A DNA stretch of 64,000 nucleotides from Rhynchopus euleeides (taxonomy: Eukaryota; Euglenozoa; Diplonemea; Diplonemida; Diplonemidae). Made by a program: the position numbers and the translations under genes. The DNA is taken from contig OY723242.1 in assembly GCA_963210315.1 (NCBI GenBank), forward strand, positions 1,240,001-1,304,000, written 5' to 3'. The notes under the pieces are model-generated. The model made no database searches. It was not told the origin of the DNA and was given only the letters and a program-made list of their open reading frames with translations. Shown in pieces: positions 43,507 to 52,323 of the stretch. Each line of letters starts with the position of its first letter. Positions within the stretch are counted from its first letter, which is position 1.

Positions 43507-43665
43507 GTAGTGGTTGGTTTTCTCATGTTCTGAGCTGCTCAAGCCCCGTAATGGCAGAAAACCGATGATCATGGTCATTTGACCTAAAATAAGCTGCCTC
43601 GGGGAACTGCAGGGCCAGGTCACAAGCATAAAACTCCAAAAACAGGTGAAAGACCCGGATCGGCT

Positions 43666-44016
43666 CTAGCAGTTTCCCAGCGGCAATCTGCCTCCCTGCT
43701 GCACAGCCAATTTCCAGAGAGTGACCATCATCATTTCCCAGACGACACCCTGTCTCAGAGCCCACGTGTTTGTCTGGCGGTTGAACGCAAAGAACTCCGG
43801 CACTTCGGGGTACCTGAGACTCGTCATCCCATCGAAGGTGAACCGCCCGTGCTGACCCGGCTTACACATCCCTTTTGGTGATTGTTTCATTGTATTCTTC
43901 TCAGCACCGGGGGGGAAATGCAAAACAGCCTCATGTGCAGCGTTATCGAAGAAGACCCGCTCTTGCCCCTCGAGGTGGATGTTGAGCCTTGTGACGGAGG
44001 GCCACACAACGGACAT
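43666..44016 (-). pseudogene. Helitron-like Rep/helicase fragment
   Basis: The 116-codon frame contains VTRLNIHLEGQERVFFDN, then LRYPEVPEFFAFNRQTNTWALRQ. This matches the region just before the Pif1-type helicase in Helitron proteins (RLxIHLxxQxxVxF ... YxxxPxxFxxNxxxxxWxxR). The following codons diverge, and neither the helicase Walker motifs nor the HUH nuclease is present in the window. It is therefore a fragment of a rolling-circle transposon, either truncated or interrupted by an intron. The family call rests on recalled motif spacing, not a search. Confidence 0.55.
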
Positions 44017-45577
44017 TGTGTGCAGAAGGTGAGGGCGAATTCGAATGGAGCGAGGGGGTGAAGGGAGTTTTTAAGCACACTCGTGTGAGCGGAAAGCGCC
44101 CCACCACAGCTGCAACCAAACGTACTCTATACACTAACCCCACCCTTCATCAGGCTCAGGGTGTGATCAGTTCAGGGTTTTGTGTGTAGAAGCGTCAACG
44201 CAACAAACAAAAGGAAATTCATCAGAGCGGTTGTAGCTGTGAAGTGATAGGGCGCTTTGCGGAGCCTGTGGGATTATCCAGGGACCCACAGAACTGATCC
44301 GGTCGGGGTGGGTCCTTCTTCCCTTTCTTCCTCCCCCCTGTTCTAATACTTGCAATACTGGGGCCTTCGCTGCAGGAGGGGTGAAACAGGTGAGTTTTTG
44401 CAGTTTTCTCGCCTTCCGAGATGCATTCTTGACCCCGAGGAGGAGAAATCGGTCCACAGGAGTCCTGTGGACCCACCGGAACCGGTTTCGGGCCCAGAAA
44501 ATGAGCAGAAGATGGGCAAAACTGGTGAAACCCAGGAAAAGACACCTTCTTCCAAGGTTGGCCCCTGCGGGCCATTTCAGGCCAATATCTGTCGAAAAAA
44601 TGATGAAAAAAGTGCCCTGCTGGGTGTGGAAGGTGTCCTGATGACAAGGTAGGGCCCACGACAATTTTTTTTTTTGGGTTTTGGTACCGAAGGTCAGCTG
44701 GAACTCGTGCCCAGCCCCGGAAAAATTTCTCGTGAAAATTGGGGGGGGGGGGGGCAAAAAATTTACCCAGATGTCATTACTAGTTACGAGCGACGAAGCG
44801 TAGCGAAGTCGCGAAGTAACGAAGGAAATCGTACGACTGAAGCTTTATAAGGATCACCTTCATGCCACTTCACAGGGGCTTACACAGCCTTTGACACAGG
44901 AGTGTGCGCTCAACAAAAAGTAGCCCGGATCTGCCTTTTTGCAGTTGCTGGGCAGGGTGTTTCTCTTATTATAGCGAAAGGAGTACGATTTCCCATAATT
45001 TTCGAATTCGACATGTCCCCGGGATTTCCACGATGTCGCAGATTTCGACCATTGGGTCAAGAAAACCGAAAAAACTAGGGGGGAGGTGCTGAAGGATTGC
45101 ACTGAAAATTTTATCTAACTCGGTCAAAATTCCAGGCACAGGGTTTAAAAAAAGGAAAAAGATGACACGGAACGACTCACAACAACCTGAAAACAAGAAT
45201 GACAACGTCTGCCTGTTCTGGGTGGAGTGGGCTCTGTTCAACCCAACCACTGGAAAACCATCCCAGGCCTTGTGTGTGATAGCATCAGTGAGTGTTCGCT
45301 CAGTGCAACTTGCACAAAGCAAGAGAACGGTGCGCAGGGGTGGAGCAGTGATGCTCACCTGTGTGTGTGTTTCAGGCGAAACTTGGAGCCGTGACACAGG
45401 GCCACACTTTGAAGGAAGGCCACAATCCACGCCCACCTGTCGCACCCAGCAGAGACAGCACACGTCTCAACTGGAGTGCATTGGAGTGGTAGCGGCGCTC
45501 CACCACCCCGCGCCCCATGACTTCGCCACACACCGCACCACCACCAGACACACAGGCAAGAATAGGGAAGACGAAGG
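44017..45577. other. Intergenic region before gene copy B
   Basis: Non-coding with scattered features: a 21-bp palindrome GTCCACAGGA-G-TCCTGTGGAC at 44452-44472; G homopolymer at 44741-44754; GCGAAG-type short repeats at 44787-44825. The stretch at 45162-45608 is open for 148 codons, includes an acceptor-like GTGTGTGTTTCAG near 45376, and overlaps the start of copy B in another frame. It has no recognised domain. Homology with the copy A flank begins only near 45510. Confidence 0.4.
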
Positions 45578-46275
45578 ATGTCAGGAGAAGGAATGGAGGT
45601 GTTCCTGAAGGACAGGCTGTGTGGGGAGCAGCATGCGGTGCACATCGGGGAGGGCGACACCCCGGTTCATCTCAAGGCAAACGCACTCGACGTGGTGCTC
45701 GGGTCCCCTCCCGACGCGCTTCCCGAGGACGTGGAGCTCTCGGTGGATGGGGTGGTGCTCGACGACAGCACCCCTCTGTCCGGTGCCGCACCTGTCTCCC
45801 ACGGGTGCTCCATCGACGTCGCCCTCACAGGTGCTCGCTTCGTGAACGTGTTGCAGCACCCGGATGAGTTTGACGTCATCGAGGACATACCTGCCTGGGC
45901 ACGGGGTCTGCGTGATGTGGCGCTTGCGGTGGTGCAGTATGACGGAGAAGCGTTGGTGCCGTGGTGGCCTCCATCATTTCAGCACCTCGATGAGTCATTC
46001 CGCAGTGACAAACAGATCGTCAGTGTGGCGGTGCAGAGAATGCCGTCTGCACTCCAGCACGCTTCCGAAGACCTGCGTGGGGACGAGGATGTGGTGCTGC
46101 TGGCCTTCGTCTCGCACGACGTATCCGAGCTTGAATTTGCATCACCTGCCCTGCTCAGCAACAAACCCTTCGTCCTCACTCTTCTGCAGCGCAAGGGTGA
46201 GGCGCTCAAGCATGTCGATGCAGCGCTGCAGGCCGACAGGGAGGTCGTCATGGCGGCTGTCCAAAACGACAGCTG
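45578..46275 (+). CDS. N-terminal block of DUF4116 protein copy B
   Basis: Starts at ATG 45578 (MSGEGMEVFLKDRL), identical to copy A through the ubiquitin-like segment, followed by DUF4116 repeats up to VVMAAVQNDS. The frame does not stop at the insertion. It continues without a break into LINE-B ORF1 to 47617, so the locus would encode a 679-residue fusion of a ubiquitin-like domain, four to five DUF4116 repeats and an OTU protease. Transcription of such a fusion is unproven. Confidence 0.7.
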
Positions 46276-47617
46276 GGGGGTGAATGACGGTGCGCCTCCA
46301 CGCGGTACCCCCGGAAGTCGCCAGCAGGCGGCTACCAAAGCGCTGTCAGGGGGAGAGGGCGCCGGAAGCGGTGCCGCTACGACGACGGGAGGCAGCCACA
46401 AGGACCAGCTGTCGACGTTCCTGGGGGGCTTCGGCTTCGAGCTGAAGGACGCGGGAGGCGCTGGTGACTGCCAGTTCAAGGCAGTCTCGTTCGTACTGCA
46501 CGGGGAGAACTCGGCGCACGTCGCCCTACGTGAGCTCGCCTGCAGGGTGGTGGCGGACCGGCATTGGCCGAGGCACCTGGGCGAGGTCGACGAGGCCGCG
46601 TACCTCGACCTGATGAGGCGGCCGGGGACGTGGGGGGATCAGCTGACCCTCCAAGCGATGACGGAGGAACTCCACCGGCCGGTGGAGGTGTTCTCCATCG
46701 GGCCAGATGGCAACGCGCGGGTGTGGGTGCTGCAGCCGGGCGAGTCGAGGGACGCAGAGCCGGTGAGGCTCGGCTACCTGGACGAGCAACACTACGTTGC
46801 TATCGTCCCAAGCGGGGGGAGGGCGACCGCGGAGCAGCACAGCGGGCTCTCCGGGGGGGCGAGGGAGGAGCACCTGGCTGACTGCCAGGTGAAACTCCCG
46901 AAGGTGACGGTGCCGGCCACGTCCAAGGCCAAGGGGAAAGGCAAGGGGAAGGGGGAGGCGGCGACGGCCCCGAACACCGCCGGGTGGAGGTACGTCCCCC
47001 GGAAGGAGGAGAAGGGGAAGCAGGCACCGCCGCCGCCGCCCCGCAAGCAGCAGCTGGCGCCGGAGCAGTGGGAGGTGCAGGTGGTGGCATGGGAGGAGCT
47101 GCTGGAGGCAGCAGACACGGACGCACGCGGGGTATGCCTGGTGCCGGAGGGGAAGGAGGCGCAGGCGGAGCTCGGCAGGGCGCGCCACCCCGGGGTCACC
47201 TGGGTCTCGCGGGGGCCCCTGCCCACGCTGACGGCCAGGACGGTGCGCGTCCTGCTGCAGGAGGTGGACGGGGAGGGCAGGGTGGTGGGCCGCAAGTCGT
47301 CGGCGATGCGGGTGGTGGGCGAGGGGTTCACACCCCTCGGGCCTGGGGCGACGGTGCGGACGACGGGCAGGACGGTGCACCTGTTCCTGATGGTGCAGGA
47401 GCAGGGCACGGAGGCGGCGCAACGCTTCCGCAGGTGGGTGGCGGGCATGGGGACGGGTCAGCTGGGCCCCTGCACGACGGCGGGGCAGACTACGACTGCC
47501 CGGTTCACGGCCGGGGGGGCGGCGATGGCGGAGGGCCTGCTCCGCAAAAGCGGGGATGAGGGGGTGTTCGCGAGGCGCCCCATCGAAGACCCCAACGTAG
47601 AAGACGTGGTATGGTAA
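46276..47617 (+). CDS. LINE-B ORF1, 5' part with OTU cysteine protease
   Basis: Open in frame with the host from 45578; no ATG occurs between the element edge and the OTU active site, so the element either is 5'-truncated or uses an upstream start. The OTU domain runs at about 46415-46805: the catalytic motif is GGAGDCQFKAVS, then PGTWGDQLTLQAM, and the His is in EQHYVAIV. A Lys/Gly/Pro-rich linker follows (KAKGKGKGKGEAA), then a region resembling the middle of LINE-A ORF1 with TLTARTVRVLLQEVDGEG. It ends at a TAA next to SINE-A copy 2, which interrupts the original ORF. Confidence 0.8.
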
Positions 47618-48294
47618 CCTACCTCTGCTAGTAGGGGGGATAAAATCCAACTTGCTGCCTTCACGTGGCGCCCCCTGTGATTACCCTCCTCCGAGGGGAA
47701 ACTAAAGCAAGCTCTGGTAACTCTTTTTCCGCTGTGTGCCCTGTTTCATATATGCGGAGGGGCCCTTTCTGCACGGCTTTGGTTTTATTGATGTTGTGGT
47801 GTGCGTGGTTTATTTTCCCTTTTTTTGTTGTTTTCGCAGCATTTTATGCTGTCGGGTGAGCTTCCGCCCCATGGGAGGCGCTCCTTCCGGCTTGCGCTGC
47901 CCACCCATCCCACCCCCGTCCCCTTCCCACATTCTTTCTTTTCTTTTAGGGGAGACGTCCTCGCAGTGGCTGTTTGGCCTGACGCGATTCCCCGCCTCAA
48001 AGCAGACCCACCTGGCAGCTACTCAAGGCACATGAGGAGTGAGAGGCGTCAACGGGCGCAACGCCCCTCCCTGCGGTCCGGCTTCCGCCACGTGGCTGAC
48101 TCAAAGCAGCGAAGTGACCAACGGGAGCGACATGAAAAAAAAAAAAAAAGCAGACCCACCTGGCAGCTACTCAAGGCACATGAGGAGTGAGAGGCGTCAA
48201 CGGGCGCAACGCCCCTCCCTGCGGTCCGGCTTCCGCCACGTGGCTGACTCAAAGCAGCGAAGTGACCAACGGGAGCGACATGAAAAAAAAAAAA
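47618..48294 (+). mobile_element. SINE-A copy 2 with tandemly duplicated 3' end
   Basis: The constant part begins at GGGGGGATAAAATCC (47636) and is about 97 percent identical by eye to copy 1. After the first A14 tail, the last 148 bases (from GCAGACCCACCTGG) are repeated at 48150-48294 with their own A tail. The 5' boundary and target duplication are unclear (possibly ATGG on both sides). The dimeric 3' end could arise by template reuse during reverse transcription or by unequal exchange. Confidence 0.75.
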
Positions 48295-48347
48295 TGGCCG
48301 TGGTGCCCCTGATTTACCCCTTTTTCACTACGCACAAACTACGCAAT

Positions 48348-49246
48348 CTGGGGGGGGGGGTCTCGCTTTTTGGTCCCCCCCCAGTTTTTTTTGGTCCCCC
48401 TTTCTGTGTGGCTACTGAGACAGGACTGGAGGCACTGCGCTGACCGAGCAAAAAATTATTGCCAGAACTCACTATACACCGTACGAAAGAACGCACGACA
48501 TGTGGGGCGGGACTCCAGAAACACCTGGGCAAGGTTGCCCCATGCCCAGAAACACCTGAGAAGGAAGTGAGTTCCAGGAGCCGCGTAGAACACCCTCGAG
48601 ATTGTGAATGATGATACGATCACAGCCTTCAGGGCGCTGCGAGGTGCCACCCTGAAGGTGGCCCTTGACATCAAGGAGAGCGTCGGCCGAGGGGTCGACG
48701 AAAAGCTGAAGAAGGCGCTACTGGCACTGGATCCCGCGGGGTATACGGAGGTCACCGCCACACAGGCAACCTCCGCTGGCAACGTCCAGGAGACGTTATC
48801 CGAGGGGATCACAACGGCACTAGAGATCTGTGTCACGGGATCCAGGCGCCCACTCTCCCTCGACGGTCTGGGGATTGTTGTTGGGTATGGTGTCGTTTCC
48901 TGCAGCTGCAAAAAAGCGTAGCAACTGTGCTTCCTTCTTCCTTAATGATGCGTTGACGCTTCCACCCGGAGGAGCTGAATCAGGCACCGCTTAATGATGC
49001 GTTGATGCTTCCACCCGACGAGCTGAAGCAGGCACCGCGCCAAAGGGCACCCCCAAAGAGACCTGCAAAGACTGCGTCGAAACCCGCACCGAAGGCTGCC
49101 AGCGCTGCAGCACCTGAAGAACCTGCAGCACCTGAAGCGCCTGCACCCTCACTGACCCCGGAACAGCAAGAACTCCTTGAGTTTGGGGTCCCGGCATAGA
49201 GACAGAGAATGGCTGAGTAAATCAAAAAATGAGACCCCCCCCCCCC
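48348..49246. mobile_element. Element X: 0.9 kb with inverted G-run ends and 26-bp flanking repeat
   Basis: The 26 bases 48322-48347 (TTTTCACTACGCACAAACTA and six more) recur at 49247-49272. The ends are inverted: CTG followed by 11 G and TCTC on the left, GAGAC followed by a C run on the right, then ATTTTTTG-like sequence. Removal leaves the ORF1 frame of LINE-B open across the join (VVPLIYPFSLRTNYAIWGRQG). Inside are two coding-like fragments and a 49-bp tandem duplication (48942-49038). The long duplication is unlike cut-and-paste transposons; capture of gene fragments by a retroposed or template-switched copy is another option. Confidence 0.6.
48589..49199 (+). pseudogene. Gene fragments inside element X
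   Basis: An open frame from 48589 to 48921 reads NTLEIVNDDTITAFRALRG, then helical sequence and LSEGITTALEICVTGS, ending CSCKKA. It has no ATG near its start. A second frame, ATG 49005 to 49199, is Lys/Pro/Ala-rich (KRPAKTASKPAPKAAS) and ends LTPEQQELLEFGVPA, reminiscent of histone H1-like or adaptor tails. The sequence TTAATGATGCGTTGA occurs twice, before and at this frame. They may be exons of one captured gene. No family is recognised. Confidence 0.35.
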
Positions 49247-49275
49247 TTTTCACTACGCACAAACTACGCAATATG

Positions 49276-51212
49276 GGGTCGTCAGGGGCACCAATGGCTG
49301 CAGGGGGGTACGGCGGAGACGGTGCTGGCGGCGAAGCAGGCCTTAGACGGAGACCCGCTGCTGATGGGGGCTGCATGGGGCCCACGCGACGGTCTATTCG
49401 GGCTGAGGACCCGGAAGGGAGCGCGCGGGGAGCTGGCGAAGCGGATGGCAGAGAAGGGGACGGTGCCGCAGGACGACCTGATGCGGTACCGGGTCACGGG
49501 CCTGGGGACGGGGCTGGTGCCGATGGATGTGGTGGGGACGATGCAGGAAGGGGCCGCATGGACGGTCCAAAACCCCATCAACCAAGGGGGAGGCGCGTGG
49601 GTGGTGCAGGCGAAAACACCGCCGACGAAGTGGTCGTTCCCGGTGTTGGCGATGCTACGGGATCTGCAAGCAGACAGCACCGCGACGATCACACTGTTGG
49701 AGAGGAAGGAGCGGAAGGGGCCGAGGGGCCCCGTCATCAGGCCGGGATCGGCGCCCCCGGCGTCGGCGTTCAGGCAGGGGGCCTGGGGGACGGGCAAGCC
49801 GAACCCGGCGGCAGCGAAGGCGGCGACGACAGCAGCACCGCAGAACAAGCCTACAGCGCCAGCGAGGGGGGGGGCGGCGCAGAAGAAGCATCAACCTCAC
49901 AACGACGGGGCGAAGGCCGAACAGCCAGCCCACGCCCCCACCGCCACGGGAGGACCGAGCATCGACGCGGCGATCGCGGCGATGGAGGCGAAGTGGCAAA
50001 CGGCGAACGCCGAGCTGGAGCAGCGGGTGAACGCTGCATCCGTCCGGCTGGTGGAGACGCTCGCCGCGCAGGTGAAGACGGCGGTGGGGACCCTGGAGCG
50101 GGGCATGGGGGACATCCGTACTTCACCACTTAGGGGGGATAAAATCCAACTTGCTGCCTTCACGTGGCGCCCCCTGTGATTACCCTCCTCCGAGGGGAAA
50201 CTAAAGCAAGCTCTGGTAACTCTTTTTCCGCTGTGTGCCCTGTTTCATATATGCGGAGGGGCCCTTTCTGCACGGCTTTGGTTTTATTGATGTTGTGGTG
50301 TGCGTGGTTTATTTTCCCTTTTTTTGTTGTTTTCGCAGCATTTTATGCTGTCGGGTGAGCTTCCGCCCCATGGGAGGCGCTCCTTCCGGCTTGCGCTGCC
50401 CACCCATCCCACCCCCGTCCCCTTCCCACATTCTTTCTTTTCTTTTAGGGGAGACGTCCTCGCAGTGGCTGTTTGGCCTGACGCGATTCCCCGCCTCAAA
50501 GCAGACCCACCTGGCAGCTACTCAAGGCACATGAGGAGTGAGAGGCGTCAACGGGCGCAACGCCCCTCCCTGCGGTCCGGCTTCCGCCACGTGGCTGACT
50601 CAAAGCAGCGAAGTGACCAACGGGAGCGACATGAAAAAAAAATCCGTCCGGCTGGTGGAGACGCTCGCCGCGCAGGTGAAGACGGCGGTGGGGACCCTGG
50701 AGCGGGGCATGGGGGACATCCGTACTTCACTGGGTGAGCTGGGCGCGCAGGTGGCAGCGCTGCACAAAGTCATAAAGGCAGGACAGGCAGGGAGCGCAGC
50801 TCCGCAGATGGCACCAGAGCCAGTGGCGGATACGGAGATGGAGGCCGAGGCAGAGGAGCCTCGACAGCAGCAGCAGGAGCAGCCGGCAGCGGAGGCGACG
50901 GAGCCGGAGGGGGCAGCGGGACAGCAGTCTGCACAGGAGGCCTCCTTGCCGGATGATGGGGCCTCGCTTTCCCCTCCTCCGGGGGAGCCCTCCCCCAGCG
51001 GATCTGAAGACACGAGCGAGACAGACGAGGCAGACGAGGCCTCGCCGAAGCCGGCGCCACCAACGGGAGAGGGAGTCGCGGCGTCACCACGTCTGGCGCG
51101 CGACGCGACGGATGCATCACTGAGTTCCGGGGATGGGTCCCCCAAGCGCACCAGGCGGCGTGCAGTCACCGGCCCTCCAGTGAACCCACCCACCCTTAAC
51201 GGCACAGCCTGA
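49276..51212 (+). pseudogene. LINE-B ORF1, 3' part, split by SINE-A copy 3
   Basis: The frame resumes after element X with RQGHQWLQGGTAETVLAAKQALDGDPLL and MDVVGTMQEGAAWTVQNPINQGGG, parallel to the third quarter of LINE-A ORF1. A Pro/Ala-rich linker and a coiled coil (AAMEAKWQTANAELEQRVNA) follow. SINE-A copy 3 (50127-50641) breaks it. Because the insertion duplicated 89 bp, the coiled coil is repeated on the far side and continues as TSLGELGAQVAALHKVIKAG into a Glu/Pro/Ser-rich tail ending at 51212. Confidence 0.7.
50127..50641 (+). mobile_element. SINE-A copy 3 with an 89-bp target duplication
   Basis: Bases 50038-50126 are repeated exactly at 50642-50730, with the SINE between them. The copy is nearly identical to copy 2 but has a single 3' end with an A9 tail and a very short 5' extension before GGGGGG. 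The duplication is several times longer than the 15-20 bp usual for target-primed reverse transcription. Confidence 0.85.
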
Positions 51213-51272
51213 ACGGCAAGCGAGGAGCAACGCACCCGATTCACTTCGGGGCGCGAAGACGGCAGACCAGCC

Positions 51273-52304
51273 ATGTCGGGGGGACACGGCTCGCCGTACA
51301 TAGATTCCGGAGTTTTCATCAGAACTCCAGTGCGAGACAGGGGGCTACTCCAGGGTGGTGAACCAGCGAGCGGGGCGGCAGGACTGGACATGCGGCGGCA
51401 CGTCGCTCCGAGCGAAGCCTGGAAACTCCGCACCACCAACGTGACGGCATTCTCGGGAGCTCGGATGGAGGAGGTGCTGAGCTGGAAAGTGGACCTGGTC
51501 GCAGTCCAGGAGACACACCTGACGGCGGCGGGGCAGAGCAAGCGTGCAAGGACGGCAGCAGGAGCGGGCTGGCAGGCACTCTGGGGCAATGCGGGTCAAC
51601 CGGCCGGGGGCAGTGTCGAGATGGCGACGGCGAAAGGAGTGGGTCTGCTGGTCCGCGAAGGCATCCCGGCCCACATTGTACAGCCGCGTTCGACGCGATC
51701 CAAGAAGCTCTGGAAGTCCGAACGCTATCTGCACGCGAAGGTGGCTTACGTGGACGGGAAGTGCTTCCTCCACGTGCTGGTGGTGTATGGCGTGGTGAAC
51801 AACGAGACGGAAAACGAGGCCCTCCTGGCGAGAGTGCTGGAGGAGGCCTCGGGACTCGGGGACGTCCCGGTGCTGATAGCAGGGGACTTCAACACCGCAC
51901 CCGAAGACAGTGCCACGCTCCAGCTCGCACTGGCCACCGGATGGCACGACTGCGCGGCCAGGGCAGCAGACGCCAAAGGGGGCCAGCCGGAAGCGACGTG
52001 CACGCACGGGGCAGCGCACTCCCGCATCGACATGGTGTTCGCCAACGACCTTGCCGCTTCAGCACTCGACGGGTGCGAGACGGTCAAGAGGGGCGAGTCG
52101 GACAAGACGGTGGCGATCTCCACCCACATCCCAGTGGAGGCCTCATTTGCGGTGGGGGCGTACAGGCAAAAGGTGCTGAAGCCGAAGACATCACACCACT
52201 TCGAAGTAGCGGCGGCGCCGGAGATCAAGCCGAAAGACAGCACGGTCCCGCCCTCTGTGCCAGACCAACACACCACCAAAGGAAAAGAGGAAGAGGCGAC
52301 GTAA
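51273..52304 (+). CDS. LINE-B endonuclease ORF (APE type)
   Basis: Starts at ATG 51273, 61 bases after ORF1 ends. The nuclease begins at about 51430 with LRTTNVTAFSGARMEEVLSW. Family residues are all present: N in TNVT, QETH, GDFNTAPED, HSRIDMVFAND and the final His in STHIPVE. The protein ends with a Lys/Pro-rich tail at 52304, in a different frame from the RT that follows. In LINE-A the two are in one ORF apart from a single-base shift, so the split here may be decay. A 10-bp tandem duplication (AAAATCGTTC twice, 52378-52397) lies just downstream. Confidence 0.8.
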   Translation: MSGGHGSPYIDSGVFIRTPVRDRGLLQGGEPASGAAGLDMRRHVAPSEAWKLRTTNVTAFSGARMEEVLSWKVDLVAVQETHLTAAGQSKRARTAAGAGWQALWGNAGQPAGGSVEMATAKGVGLLVREGIPAHIVQPRSTRSKKLWKSERYLHAKVAYVDGKCFLHVLVVYGVVNNETENEALLARVLEEASGLGDVPVLIAGDFNTAPEDSATLQLALATGWHDCAARAADAKGGQPEATCTHGAAHSRIDMVFANDLAASALDGCETVKRGESDKTVAISTHIPVEASFAVGAYRQKVLKPKTSHHFEVAAAPEIKPKDSTVPPSVPDQHTTKGKEEEAT

Positions 52305-52323
52305 GGCAATGCCTCCGTGCGGC

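Noticed and set aside
45162..45608. 148-codon gene before copy B
   Set aside because: No domain, overlaps the conserved start of copy B in another frame, and has no counterpart upstream of copy A.
51761..52300. N-terminal extension of the LINE-B RT ORF
   Set aside because: In this stretch the endonuclease motifs are in another frame; the RT-frame translation is Arg/Gly-rich and without family features.
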